Shown piece by piece: positions 10,184 to 19,245 of a stretch of 64,000 nt of DNA. The DNA lies in NCBI RefSeq assembly GCF_943181415.1, contig NZ_CALPBZ010000001.1:1-64000 (forward strand), written 5' to 3'. The notes under the pieces are model-generated. The model was given only the letters and a program-made list of their open reading frames with translations, did no database searches and was not told where the DNA came from. Position 1 is the stretch's first letter, and the number at the start of each line of letters is the position of its first letter. Source of the DNA: Microbacterium sp. Marseille-Q6648. GTDB lineage: Bacteria > Actinomycetota > Actinomycetes > Actinomycetales > Microbacteriaceae. The position numbers and the translations under genes were made by a program.

Positions 10184-11626
10184 ATGAGCTTTCTCGAGTA
10201 CGCCCCCGCGCCCGAGTCCCGGGCGATCCTGAACCTCCGCGACGAGTACGGGCTGTTCATCGACGGCGAGTTCCGTCCCGGCACCGGCGCGACGTTCGAC
10301 ACGATCTCGCCCGCCGACGAATCGCGCATCGCGACCATCGCCTCGGCCTCCGACGCCGACGTCGACACCGCCGTCGCGGCCGCTCGTCGCGCCTACGCCA
10401 AGGTCTGGTCGACGATGAGCGGGCGCGACCGGGGCAAGTACCTCTTCCGCATCGCGCGGCTGGTGCAGGAGCGAGCCCGCGAGCTCGCGGTCGCCGAGAG
10501 CCTCGACAACGGCAAGCCGATCAAAGAGAGCCGAGACGTGGATGTCCCGCTCGTGGCGGCGTGGTTCTTCTACTACGCGGGATGGGCCGACAAGCTCGAC
10601 CACGCCGGGCTGGGCCCGGCGCCACGAGCGCTGGGCGTGGCCGGACAGGTCATCCCGTGGAACTTCCCGCTGCTGATGCTGGCCTGGAAGATCGCGCCGG
10701 CGCTGGCGGCGGGCAACACCCTGGTCATCAAGCCCGCCGAGACGACGCCGCTGACGGCGCTGCTGTTCGCAGAGATCCTGCAGCAGGCCGACCTGCCCCC
10801 CGGCGTGGTCAACATCATCACCGGAGCGGGCGCCACGGGCGCGGCGCTGGTGCGCCACCCCGACATCGACAAGGTGGCCTTCACCGGGTCGACCGCTGTG
10901 GGACGCGAGATCGCCAAGGCGGTCGCGGGCACCGAGAAGAAGGTGACGCTCGAGCTCGGCGGCAAGGCCGCCAACATCATCTTCGAGGACGCCCCGATCG
11001 AGCAGGCGGTCGACGGCATCGTCACGGGCATCTTCTTCAACCAGGGTCAGGTGTGCTGCGCCGGCAGTCGCCTGCTCGTGCAGGAGGCCATCCACGACGA
11101 GGTGGTCGACCGCCTGAAGGCGCGCCTGTCGACCCTCCGGCTGGGTGACCCGCTGGACAAGAACACCGATATCGGCGCGATCAACTCCGCCGAGCAGCTG
11201 GCGCGCGTGCGCGAGCTCAGCCGCATCGGCGACGAAGAGGGAGCCGAACGGTGGACCGCGGACTGCGCGATCCCCGACCGCGGCTTCTGGTTCGCGCCCA
11301 CGGTGTTCACCAACGTGCAGACGAGTCATCGGATCGCGCGGGACGAGATCTTCGGTCCGGTGCTGTCGGTGCTCACCTTCCGGACGCCCGCCGAAGCCAT
11401 CGAGAAGGCGAACAACACCCCCTACGGACTCTCGGCGGGGATCTGGACCGAGAAGGGCTCTCGCATCCTGGCGGTCGCCGACCGTCTGCGGGCGGGAGTG
11501 GTGTGGGCCAACACCTTCAACCGCTTCGATCCGTCGAGCCCGTTCGGCGGCTACAAGGAGTCCGGCTACGGGCGCGAAGGAGGCCGGCACGGTCTCGCGG
11601 CCTACCTGAAAGGAGGGGCGGCATGA
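10184..11626 (+). CDS. Aldehyde dehydrogenase (active form, deoC-linked)
   Basis: A 480-residue NAD(P)-dependent aldehyde dehydrogenase with complete catalytic machinery: the N-ligand motif PWNFPLLMLAWKIAPALAAGNT, the general-base motif LELGGKAANIIF and the nucleophile in GQVCCAGSRL. FGPVLSV and the C-terminal SPFGGYKESGYGREGG are also typical. AAGGAG lies 7 nt before the ATG. Its place after deoC suggests it oxidises acetaldehyde or another aldehyde from deoxyribose. It overlaps the next gene by ATGA, so the two subunits are probably made together. Confidence 0.93.
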   Translation: MSFLEYAPAPESRAILNLRDEYGLFIDGEFRPGTGATFDTISPADESRIATIASASDADVDTAVAAARRAYAKVWSTMSGRDRGKYLFRIARLVQERARELAVAESLDNGKPIKESRDVDVPLVAAWFFYYAGWADKLDHAGLGPAPRALGVAGQVIPWNFPLLMLAWKIAPALAAGNTLVIKPAETTPLTALLFAEILQQADLPPGVVNIITGAGATGAALVRHPDIDKVAFTGSTAVGREIAKAVAGTEKKVTLELGGKAANIIFEDAPIEQAVDGIVTGIFFNQGQVCCAGSRLLVQEAIHDEVVDRLKARLSTLRLGDPLDKNTDIGAINSAEQLARVRELSRIGDEEGAERWTADCAIPDRGFWFAPTVFTNVQTSHRIARDEIFGPVLSVLTFRTPAEAIEKANNTPYGLSAGIWTEKGSRILAVADRLRAGVVWANTFNRFDPSSPFGGYKESGYGREGGRHGLAAYLKGGAA

Positions 11627-12486
11627 GCGCCCGATTGAGCGTCCCCAAGACGTACAAGCTGTTCATCGGCGGTGCCTTTCCGCGCAGTGAATCCGGCCGG
11701 ACCTACCCGGTGACCGCCGCGAAGGGCGACTTCCTGGCGAACGCCTCGCGCGCATCCCGCAAGGACGCCAGGGATGCCGTCGCGGCGGCGGTGGGCGCGG
11801 TGAAGGGGTGGTCGGCGGCCACCGCCTACAACCGCGGGCAGGTGCTGTACCGGGTTGCCGAGCTGCTCGAGGGTCGACGCGCGCAGTTCGTCGACGAGAT
11901 CCGCGTGCTGACCGGGGCCGGCGCCGGAGCCGCCTCAGCCGAGGTCGACGAGGCGATCGACCGGTGGGTCTGGTACGCCGGCTGGTGCGACAAGTTCGCG
12001 CAGGTCGCCGGCAACGGCAACCCGGTGGCGGGCCCGTACTTCAACATCTCGGTGCCCGAGCCGACCGGTGTGGTCGGCGTCATCGCACCGCAGGACACGG
12101 CACTGCTCGGCCTCGTGTCGGCCGTGGCACCCGCGCTCGTGGCAGGCAACACCGTCGTGGCCATCGCATCGGAGCGCTACCCGCTCTCGGCGGTCAGTCT
12201 CGCCGAGGTGCTCGCGACCAGCGATGTCCCGGCCGGTGTCGTCAACGTCCTCACCGGATCGCCCGCGGAGATCGCTCCGTGGCTGGCCTCTCATCCCGAC
12301 GTCCACGCGCTGGACCTCGTCGGAGCCGGCGACCTCGACTGGGTCGACCTGCAGATCGCCGCCGCCCAGACCCTCACCCGGGTGCTCCCGCCCGAGAACG
12401 GGAAGGATGCCGCGGCCCCGCGGCTCGACCGCATCACCGCCTTCACCGAGACCAAGACGGTGTGGCACCCCAAGAGCCTCGTCTGA
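11623..12486 (+). CDS. Truncated aldehyde-dehydrogenase-family protein without active-site Cys
   Basis: The 287-residue product resembles the coenzyme-binding half of an aldehyde dehydrogenase: YKLFIGGAFPRSESG, a helix-rich RVAELLEGRRAQFVDEI segment, PTGVVGVIAPQD and APALVAGNTVV. It ends before the catalytic-Cys and C-terminal domains; no LELGGK or Cys-nucleophile motif is present. A strong AAGGAGG precedes the ATG that overlaps the stop of the active gene. It is either a regulatory or structural partner of that enzyme or a decaying copy. The intact frame and coupling favour a retained role. Confidence 0.85.
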   Translation: MSARLSVPKTYKLFIGGAFPRSESGRTYPVTAAKGDFLANASRASRKDARDAVAAAVGAVKGWSAATAYNRGQVLYRVAELLEGRRAQFVDEIRVLTGAGAGAASAEVDEAIDRWVWYAGWCDKFAQVAGNGNPVAGPYFNISVPEPTGVVGVIAPQDTALLGLVSAVAPALVAGNTVVAIASERYPLSAVSLAEVLATSDVPAGVVNVLTGSPAEIAPWLASHPDVHALDLVGAGDLDWVDLQIAAAQTLTRVLPPENGKDAAAPRLDRITAFTETKTVWHPKSLV

Positions 12487-12510
12487 CCGGTCGCGGTCAC
12501 CGGTCTGCGG

Positions 12511-13881
12511 TCAGCGGGCCGGTACTGTCGACGCCGCGCCCCGGATGCCGAGGAACGAAGCGACGCCGCCGAGGGCCATGAGGACCGCGGTCGCGATCGC
12601 GGCACGGTGGAAGCCCTCGAGGTCGAGCTCGCCCCCGACGATGGTCGCGAGGGCGGCGATCACGATGAGCCCGGCGATACGGCTGACGGCGTTGTTGACG
12701 GCCGAGGCGATCCCCGAGCGCTCCGGCTCGATCGCACCCAGGATGGCGGACGTCAGCGGCGAGACGGTCAGGCTCAGACCCAGCCCGAACACCACCGTGC
12801 CGGGCAGGACCTGCGTCCAGTACGAGAAGTCCGGCGACACCGCCAGGAGCATCAGCGCGCCGACCGCCATCACGAGCGGCCCGACGGTCATGAACAGTCG
12901 CGGGCCGCGACGACCGGCGAGTGTGCCGACCCGTTCGCTCAGAAGCACCAGGAGGACCGTCGCCGGCAGCGACGCCAGCCCCGCAAGTGTCGCCGACAGC
13001 CCCGCACCCTGCTGCAGGTACACCCCGAGGACGAAGCCGTTCAGCGCCAGCGCCGCGTAGATGAAGGCGGTGGCGACGTTGCCCGTCCAGAAGTTCCGGG
13101 CGCGGAACAGCGACAGGGGCATCATCGGGTCCGATGCCAGGTGCTGCCGCACGAGGAATCCCGCGAAGGCCAGCATCCCCCCGACGAACGGCGCCCAGAT
13201 GGCGGGGGAGGACCAGCCGAGATTGGGCTCCTCGATCAGGGCGAACACCATGCCGCCGAGACCCACCGTGCACAGCGCCGCCCCGGCCCAGTCGATGCGC
13301 GCACCGGGACGCCGGACGTCGGTCCGTCCCAGCGCCGCGAGCAGCCACAGCGTCGCGGCGATGGGCAGCACGTTGATGAGGAAGGCCAGGCGCCACGAGG
13401 CGAGGTCGACGAACGCCCCGCCGAGCACCGGACCGATCAGCATCGCCGCCGTCGTCATCGCCGTCCAGATGCCGATCGCGCGCGCCTGCGCGGCGTCGCG
13501 GAAGGTGGAGGTGATGAGGGCGAGCGAGCTCGGCACCAGGAGGGCGCCGGCGACACCCTGGACCCCGCGGGCGACGATGAGGATCTCGGGGGTGGGCGCC
13601 GCGGCGATCGCCAGGGACGCCGCGCCGAAACCCAGCAGGCCGATGCGCAGGATGCGGATGCGGCCGAACACGTCGCTGAGCGAGCCCGCGACCAGGATGA
13701 GGGCGCCGAGCGTGATCAGGTACGCGTCGACGACCCACTGCTGGGTGGCGAGCCCGCCGCCGAGCTCGTCCCGGATGGCGGGGAGGGCGACGTTCACCAC
13801 CGTGCCGTCGAGGAAGGCGACGAAGGACGCAAGGATCGCGATCGCCAGCACGAGCCGCTGGTCGCGCGTCATCTGCGCCAT
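12511..13881 (-). CDS. MFS drug-exporter family protein (DHA2/EmrB-like)
   Basis: A 456-residue, ~14-helix major-facilitator protein. The N-terminal signature FLDGTVVNVALPAI (helix 1) is diagnostic of the DHA2 drug:H+ antiporters. The loop 2-3 motif DVFGRIRILRIG and the motif-C-like GPVLGGAFVDLASWRLAFLINV follow. The substrate cannot be read from sequence. The ATG at 13881 follows GGTGGAG; an ATG three codons in is also possible. It is convergent with the aldehyde-dehydrogenase operon, with a weak GACCGGT inverted repeat between (12485-12505). Confidence 0.92.
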   Translation of the reverse strand: MAQMTRDQRLVLAIAILASFVAFLDGTVVNVALPAIRDELGGGLATQQWVVDAYLITLGALILVAGSLSDVFGRIRILRIGLLGFGAASLAIAAAPTPEILIVARGVQGVAGALLVPSSLALITSTFRDAAQARAIGIWTAMTTAAMLIGPVLGGAFVDLASWRLAFLINVLPIAATLWLLAALGRTDVRRPGARIDWAGAALCTVGLGGMVFALIEEPNLGWSSPAIWAPFVGGMLAFAGFLVRQHLASDPMMPLSLFRARNFWTGNVATAFIYAALALNGFVLGVYLQQGAGLSATLAGLASLPATVLLVLLSERVGTLAGRRGPRLFMTVGPLVMAVGALMLLAVSPDFSYWTQVLPGTVVFGLGLSLTVSPLTSAILGAIEPERSGIASAVNNAVSRIAGLIVIAALATIVGGELDLEGFHRAAIATAVLMALGGVASFLGIRGAASTVPAR

Positions 13882-13954
13882 GGCTCCACCGTAGCCCCGG
13901 CACCGAGCCGGTGGCACGCTTCCGACGACACGGAGAACGACACCGCCCGCGAAA

Positions 13955-13971
13955 GTAACGGAACGGTAACG
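13955..13971 (+). promoter_or_regulatory. 11-bp-spaced GTAACG direct repeat before the glycerophosphodiesterase gene
   Basis: GTAACG occurs at 13955-13960 and 13966-13971, one helical turn apart, over the -35 position of a promoter whose -10 (TAGGGT) is at 13979-13984. The pattern resembles MtrA-type GTAAC direct repeats and, less well, PHO boxes. Confidence 0.4.
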
Positions 13972-14032
13972 ACGTGTGTAGGGTGGGTGGCCACGCGTCG
14001 ACGAGGACGCGCCCACCCGGAGGACACGCCCG

Positions 14033-14932
14033 ATGCCCGACGCCGCGGACCCCGCCCGTACCCGACAGAGGATCCACGCGCTCGCCGTCGTGTGCGTCCT
14101 CGCCGTCGCCAGTGCCGTGATCGCCGTGCTGGGCGTGAGCCCGGCGCGGGTGAGCGCGACCGAGGCGCTGGGGGACGAGCGCACACCTGGGGACGCCGCG
14201 TTCATCGCCGGTCATCGCGGCGGCGCGACGTCGGCGCCCGAGAACACGCTCGCCGCCGTGTCGTACGCGCTCTCGCACGGCTTCGACTACGTCGAGGTCG
14301 ACGTCGCGCTCACCGCCGACCGCCACCCCGTGCTCATGCACGATGCGCGGGTCGACCGCACCACCGATGGGAGCGGGCTGCTGTCGGACCTCACGCTCGA
14401 TCAGGTGCGAGGCCTCGACGCCGGAGGCTGGTTCGCGCCTGAGTTCGCCGGCACGCTCGTGCCCACGGCCGGCGAGTTCCTCGATCTCCTCGCGGCCGAG
14501 GACGGTCGCGCCATCATCGAGCTGAAGGGGGCGTGGGACGAGTCGTCCATCGCCGCACTCGTCGAGCTCATCGCCGATCGCGGCCTCGAGCGTCGCATCA
14601 CCCTGGGGAGCTTCGACGCCGCCGTACTCGCTCTGGCTGCCGCCGAGTCCGACGTGGTGGCGCGCCTGCTCATCCTGCGACACCTGCCCGACGACGTCGT
14701 CCGCGCCGCGCAGGAGGCGGGAGTGCGCGGGCTGATCGCCGAGCGTCGTGCCGTCCTCGACCGTCCATCCGTCGTCGACGAGCTGCACGCGGCCGGCATC
14801 CGGATCGTCGTGTACACGCTCAACGACGACACGCAGTGGGGCGAGGTGACCGACCTCGGTGTGGACGGCATCGTCACCGACGATCCCGCAACGCTGGCCG
14901 ATTGGCAGCAGGCGAACGCACAGGGTCGCTGA
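14033..14932 (+). CDS. Glycerophosphodiester phosphodiesterase, membrane-anchored or exported
   Basis: The enzyme hydrolyses glycerophosphodiesters to glycerol-3-phosphate and an alcohol. One N-terminal hydrophobic segment (about residues 15-38) acts as signal or anchor. The GDPD barrel starts at GHRGGATSAPENTLAA, continues with YVEVDVALTADRHPVLMHD (metal-binding Glu and Asp, catalytic His) and ends with VYTLNDDTQWGEVTDLGVDGIVTDDP. The protein has 299 residues. GGAGGA precedes the ATG. The direct repeat at its promoter suggests phosphate- or envelope-linked control. Confidence 0.93.
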   Translation: MPDAADPARTRQRIHALAVVCVLAVASAVIAVLGVSPARVSATEALGDERTPGDAAFIAGHRGGATSAPENTLAAVSYALSHGFDYVEVDVALTADRHPVLMHDARVDRTTDGSGLLSDLTLDQVRGLDAGGWFAPEFAGTLVPTAGEFLDLLAAEDGRAIIELKGAWDESSIAALVELIADRGLERRITLGSFDAAVLALAAAESDVVARLLILRHLPDDVVRAAQEAGVRGLIAERRAVLDRPSVVDELHAAGIRIVVYTLNDDTQWGEVTDLGVDGIVTDDPATLADWQQANAQGR

Positions 14933-15006
14933 CACGCCGCCGCGGCGCGCGCGACTCGCGCGGCATCGTCCGATAGCGTCGACAGCGACACCGACCGGGG
15001 GGATCC

Positions 15007-15642
15007 ATGCGCGCCGCACCACGACTCGTCCTGCTGTCGACGGCGGCCGCCCTGGTCTGCGTCGTCATGACCGGATGCCGCGCCGAACCGGCGCCGACGG
15101 CATCCCCCGGGACGCCCGAACCCACCCCGAGCATCACGCAGCCGACGACGGGACCGTCGCCGTCTCCGATCGAGACGAACCTCCCGCAGTCGATCGAGCT
15201 GCCGAGCAGCTGCGAGGACATCTACTCCGACCAGATGCTCGCGGCGCTCGAGGAGCAGAACCCGCCCCTGAACGACCCGGGCGTGACGATGCTGCCGACC
15301 GAGAACGCCGACCTGCTCGAGATCCTCGAGTCGGGCGCTCCGACGCTGCGCTGCACGTGGGGTCAGCCGAGCGAGTTCGGGCTCGCCACCAACGTCACCC
15401 TCGTCGACGAGGAGCAGGGGGCCGGCGTGCTGGAGTCGCTGCGTGCCGCCGGTTTCGGCTGCGAGGATGTCGCGGCGGGAGAGTCGTGCGAGATCGAGCA
15501 GCGCGGCGTGACGTTCGATGACGTCGAGTACGTCCGCGGCGAGACCCACGTCGTCGGCGACGGCGCATGGGTGGCGACGGCGTGGATCAATTTCCATCCC
15601 GACGGCTACTCGACCGACATCGCAGCACAGCTCTGGCCGTGA
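15007..15642 (+). CDS. Putative lipoprotein of unknown function
   Basis: The 211-residue protein has a type II signal peptide with lipobox VMTGC (Cys at about 24), then a Pro/Thr/Ser-rich spacer (about 25-60) and a compact domain with four Cys (SSCEDIY, LRCTW, FGCEDV, ESCEIE) that could form two disulfides. GGGGGGAT lies just before the ATG and TAGCGT (~14982) can serve as -10. No catalytic motif or known family is recognised; similar DUF-like lipoproteins are frequent in Microbacteriaceae. Confidence 0.8.
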   Translation: MRAAPRLVLLSTAAALVCVVMTGCRAEPAPTASPGTPEPTPSITQPTTGPSPSPIETNLPQSIELPSSCEDIYSDQMLAALEEQNPPLNDPGVTMLPTENADLLEILESGAPTLRCTWGQPSEFGLATNVTLVDEEQGAGVLESLRAAGFGCEDVAAGESCEIEQRGVTFDDVEYVRGETHVVGDGAWVATAWINFHPDGYSTDIAAQLWP

Positions 15643-15841
15643 CGAGCGCCCTTTCGCGCTAGACTGGCCCGCGGAGACGCCCTCCCCGACGTCGCGGCTC
15701 GCAGAAGCGAGTGCCAGCGGCAGGAGTCGGCGGCATCCGAACCCCGCGTTCGTGACGGCGCACGCGCCGCCCGCGGGAGCACGCTGCACGCACCGATCGG
15801 CCGTCCTGACGGACGATTCGGCACATACGCTCAGGAGGAGC
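15643..15841 (+). promoter_or_regulatory. Promoter and long leader of the SNF2 gene
   Basis: TAGACT at 15660-15665 is the best -10. The following ~170-nt leader has a small CTCGC-agaa-GCGAG hairpin near 15691-15704 and ends with a strong AGGAGGAG ribosome-binding site. No known riboswitch fold is recognised. Confidence 0.45.
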
Positions 15842-18007
15842 ATGCCGACCACGGCACCTGCCGCTCAGAACGGCAACACCCGTCAGCGCCGCAAGCCCTC
15901 ATCGGCTCGCCGCGACGACGAGGCCCCCATCATCCCGATCCTCGCCCGCAAGGTGCGCGAGGTCGAGGCCAAGGCCCAGCGCGGCAAGCTCGGGCCCACC
16001 AACCGCGTGAAGTTCCAGGTGATCGCCTTCCTCGTCCGCGAGGAGCGCGCCCGCGTCAAGGTCGACACGGCGATCCCCGACTCCGCGCGGCCCGAGCTGC
16101 TCAAGCGGCTGGACGGCGTCGCGACCATCCTCGCCAAGACCGCTGCCCGCGACACGTCGCTGATCCAGCTTCTCGAGGTCGACCAGGCCGCGTCGCCGGT
16201 GGCGCGGCGCATGCGACGCGACTGGCTGCTCGAGTCCGGCGCCGACCTGCCGCCGGACGAGCTCATCATCACCGACGTCGCTCCCGCGCCCGCCACCGTG
16301 GTCCCGCCCGCCCTGGCCGAGCGCCAGGTCGTGCCCGCCGCCATCGAGTCGCGGCAGCTGGCGAACCCGTTCCTCGCCCCCGACCTGTCGCTGCGCGCCC
16401 CGAAGGACACGCCGCGCCGACGGCTGGACGGCTGGGAGCTCATGGGGCCGCTGTACAAGGCGTTCGAGACCGGCGCCGGCGGCGGCGCGGCGACGATGGA
16501 CCTTCCGCAGGTGCCGGAGTTCGACCACGTCTCGCCCAAGGGGCTCGAGATCATGCCGCACCAGTCGCGGTTCGTCGAGGCCGTCCGCGACGGTCACCGC
16601 TCGTTCCTGCTGGCGGACGAGCCCGGACTCGGCAAGACCGCGGAATCCGTGCTCGCGGCATCCGTGGCCGGCGCCTACCCGCTGCTGGCCGTGGTTCCCA
16701 ACGTGGTGAAGATGAACTGGGCCCGCGAGGTCCAGCGCTGGACGCCGCACCGGCGCGCGACGGTCGTGCAGGGCGACGGCGAAGACATCGACGCGTTCGC
16801 GGACGTCTTCATCGTCAACTACGAGATCCTCGACCGTCACCTGTCCTGGCTCGGCTCGATCGGCCTGCGGGGCATGGTGGTCGACGAGGCGCACTTCATC
16901 AAGAACCTCACGTCGCAGCGCTCGCGCAACGTCCTGGCCCTCGCCGGTCGCATCCGCGAGCAGGTCCGGGATCCGCTCATGCTCGCGCTGACCGGGACGC
17001 CGCTCATCAACGACGTCGAGGACTTCGACGCCATCTGGCGCTTCCTCGGGTGGACCAACGGCGAGAAGCCCGGTCCGGCGCTCATGGAGAAGCTGGACGA
17101 GACCGGGTTCACCCCCGCCGACAAGGCCTTCTATCCGGCTGCGCGCGACGCGGTGATCTCGATGGGCATCGTCCGCCGCAAGAAGAAGGACGTCGCCGCC
17201 GATCTGCCCGACAAGCTCATCGCCGACCTGCCGGTCGAGCTCGATGACGAGTTCGGCCGCTCGATCCGCCAGGCCGAGCGGGATCTGGCCGATCGCCTCG
17301 CCGCCCGGTACCGCCGGATCATCGACGCGCGCGGCGACCGCGGGCTCGCTCCCGGCGAGGTCGACGCCGACATCGTCCGCCTCGTCTCCCAGCACGAGCT
17401 CGACGAGTCCAAGGCCGCCGGCAGCGGATCCGAGAACGTCTTCACGATGGTGCGGCGCATCGGCCAGGCGAAGGCGCTCCTCGCGGCCGACTACGCCGTC
17501 CAGCTGCAGCGCTCGGTGGGCAAGGTGGTGTTCTTCGCCAAGCACATCGACGTCATGGACGCGGCCGAGGCGCACTTCGCATCGGCGGGCCTGCGCACGG
17601 TGTCGATCCGCGGCGATCAGACGACGCCCGTCCGCCAGCAGGCGATCGACGCCTTCAACAGCGATCCCGATGTCGGCATCGCCGTCTGCTCGCTCACGGC
17701 GGCGGGGGTCGGCGTGAACATGCAGGCGTCGTCCAACGTCGTGCTCGCCGAACTGTCGTGGACGGCCGCGGAGCAGACCCAGGCGATCGACCGGGTGCAC
17801 CGCATCGGGCAGGACGAGCCGGTGACGGCGTGGCGGATCATCGCCGCCCACACCATCGACACCAAGATCGCCGAGCTGATCGACTCCAAGCAGGGTCTCG
17901 CGCAGCGCGCGCTCGACGGCGAGGCCGTGGATCCGCTCTCGAGCGACTCGGTGCAGCTGTCGGCACTCATGCACCTGCTCCGACGGGCCCTGGGCGCCGA
18001 GCAGTAG
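15842..18007 (+). CDS. SNF2-family (SMARCAL1-like) DNA helicase/translocase
   Basis: A 721-residue SF2 translocase. The N-terminal ~240 residues are an accessory region. Helicase motifs: Q-like LEIMPHQSRFVEA, motif I LADEPGLGKTAESV, motif II VVDEAHFIKN (DEAH), motif III LALTGTPLIND, motif V SLTAAGVGVNMQASSNVVLAEL and motif VI QAIDRVHRIGQ. The glycine-rich motif I and RIGQ are typical of SNF2 proteins that remodel or anneal DNA, so a role in repair or fork processing is likely. AGGAGGAGC precedes the ATG. The -10 TAGACT at 15660-15665 gives a leader of about 170 nt. Confidence 0.92.
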   Translation: MPTTAPAAQNGNTRQRRKPSSARRDDEAPIIPILARKVREVEAKAQRGKLGPTNRVKFQVIAFLVREERARVKVDTAIPDSARPELLKRLDGVATILAKTAARDTSLIQLLEVDQAASPVARRMRRDWLLESGADLPPDELIITDVAPAPATVVPPALAERQVVPAAIESRQLANPFLAPDLSLRAPKDTPRRRLDGWELMGPLYKAFETGAGGGAATMDLPQVPEFDHVSPKGLEIMPHQSRFVEAVRDGHRSFLLADEPGLGKTAESVLAASVAGAYPLLAVVPNVVKMNWAREVQRWTPHRRATVVQGDGEDIDAFADVFIVNYEILDRHLSWLGSIGLRGMVVDEAHFIKNLTSQRSRNVLALAGRIREQVRDPLMLALTGTPLINDVEDFDAIWRFLGWTNGEKPGPALMEKLDETGFTPADKAFYPAARDAVISMGIVRRKKKDVAADLPDKLIADLPVELDDEFGRSIRQAERDLADRLAARYRRIIDARGDRGLAPGEVDADIVRLVSQHELDESKAAGSGSENVFTMVRRIGQAKALLAADYAVQLQRSVGKVVFFAKHIDVMDAAEAHFASAGLRTVSIRGDQTTPVRQQAIDAFNSDPDVGIAVCSLTAAGVGVNMQASSNVVLAELSWTAAEQTQAIDRVHRIGQDEPVTAWRIIAAHTIDTKIAELIDSKQGLAQRALDGEAVDPLSSDSVQLSALMHLLRRALGAEQ

Positions 18008-18012
18008 GCGAT

Positions 18013-18053
18013 CGGATGCCGCAACCCGGCCGTGTGGCAGGGTGCGGCATCCG
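18013..18053 (+). terminator. Terminator-like hairpin after the SNF2 gene
   Basis: CGGATGCCGCAACCC pairs with GGGTGCGGCATCCG with one bulged A across a 12-nt loop. It has no T-run but lies directly after the stop. Confidence 0.6.
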
Positions 18054-18123
18054 ACGCTAATCTCGGGTGAGGCAGCGTCGCCGATTCGTTCCACAGCCCG
18101 CACCACCCGAAGCAAGGACCCCC

Positions 18124-19152
18124 ATGAAGATCGGCATCCTCACCAGCGGGGGCGACTGCCCCGGCCTGAACGCGGTCATCCGCGGCGTCGTGCTCAAGGG
18201 CACCACGACGTACGACCTCGAGTTCGTCGGCATCCGCGACGGCTGGCGCGGCGTCGTCGACGGTGACTTCTTCCCGTTGACGCGACACGAGGTGAAGGGC
18301 CTGTCGAAGGTCGGCGGCACCATCCTCGGCACGAGCCGCACGAACCCCTACGAGGGACCCCGGGGCGGCGCCGAGAACATCGCCAAGACGATGTACGGGC
18401 ACCGCATCGACGGCATCATCGCCATCGGCGGCGAGGGCACGCTGGCCGCTGCCAACCGCCTCGCCGGCGACGGGATCAACGTCATCGGCGTGCCCAAGAC
18501 GATCGACAACGACCTGCGTGCGACCGACTACTCGTTCGGTTTCGACACCGCCGTCAACATCGCCACCGACGCGATGGACCGCCTTCGCACCACCGGCGAC
18601 TCCCACCAGCGCTGCATGGTGGCGGAGGTCATGGGCCGTCACGTGGGATGGATCGCCCTGCATGCGGGGATCGCCGCGGGTGCGCACGTGATCTGCATCC
18701 CCGAGGTGCCGATGTCGATCGACGAGGTGTGCGCACAGGTGACCAAGGCGCACGATCGCGGGCGCGCTCCGCTCATCGTGGTGTCCGAGGGCTTCACGCT
18801 CACCGGGATGGATGAGGCTTACAGCGACAAGGGCCTCGACGCCTTCAACCGGCCGCGTCTCGGCGGCATCAGCGAGGTGCTCGCGCCCGAGATCGAGCGG
18901 ATCACGGGCATCGAGACCCGCGCCACCGTGCTCGGGCACATTCAGCGCGGCGGGTCGCCGTCCGGCTTCGACCGCGTCCTCGCCACACGTCTGGGGCTGC
19001 ACACCGCCGACGCCATCGTCGAGGGCGCGTGGGGTCAGATGGTCGCCCTGCGTGGGACCGACATCGTGCGCGTGCCCTTCGCCGACGCTCTGGGCGAGCT
19101 CAACACCGTGCCGCACTACCGCTACGAAGAGGCCGCCGCCCTCTTCGGCTGA
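18124..19152 (+). CDS. pfkA: 6-phosphofructokinase (ATP type, group III)
   Basis: The enzyme phosphorylates fructose-6-phosphate in glycolysis. The 342-residue protein has TSGGDCPGLNAVIRG (nucleotide loop), IGGEGTLAAA, VPKTIDND carrying the catalytic Asp, MGRHVGWIALHAGIAAGAH and ATVLGHIQRGGSPS. The Gly-Gly-Glu-Gly-Thr loop favours ATP over pyrophosphate, but group III enzymes of actinobacteria can use either, so the phosphoryl donor is not certain. AAGGAC precedes the ATG and TAATCT at 18058-18063 is the -10. Confidence 0.93.
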   Translation: MKIGILTSGGDCPGLNAVIRGVVLKGTTTYDLEFVGIRDGWRGVVDGDFFPLTRHEVKGLSKVGGTILGTSRTNPYEGPRGGAENIAKTMYGHRIDGIIAIGGEGTLAAANRLAGDGINVIGVPKTIDNDLRATDYSFGFDTAVNIATDAMDRLRTTGDSHQRCMVAEVMGRHVGWIALHAGIAAGAHVICIPEVPMSIDEVCAQVTKAHDRGRAPLIVVSEGFTLTGMDEAYSDKGLDAFNRPRLGGISEVLAPEIERITGIETRATVLGHIQRGGSPSGFDRVLATRLGLHTADAIVEGAWGQMVALRGTDIVRVPFADALGELNTVPHYRYEEAAALFG

Positions 19153-19185
19153 CCGCCGCCGCCCGCGCGCGGCGGCGGGCCGGGG

Positions 19186-19223
19186 CCGGGGATTCACGCC
19201 GAGCCCGGGGATTCACGCCGAGA
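19186..19223. repeat. 19-bp direct repeat, two copies
   Basis: Two adjacent near-identical 19-bp units (CCGGGGATTCACGCCGAGC/A) follow pfkA. The second unit is the start of the longer element at 19206-19245. Confidence 0.85.
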
Positions 19224-19245
19224 CACGGGGCCTCGCCCCCGGTCT
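19206..19245 (-). repeat. Left arm of an inverted intergenic repeat
   Basis: Read on the minus strand, this segment matches 20384-20424 on the plus strand at about 35 of 42 positions (core ACCGGGGGCGA, GTGTCTC and ATCCCCGG shared). It lies immediately 3' of the AbiEi-like gene and supplies that gene's last codons and stop. Confidence 0.8.

Noticed and set aside
12497-15022. 841-residue minus-strand frame over the exporter and phosphodiesterase genes
   Set aside because: Low-complexity shadow translation; both strands are already explained by well-supported genes.
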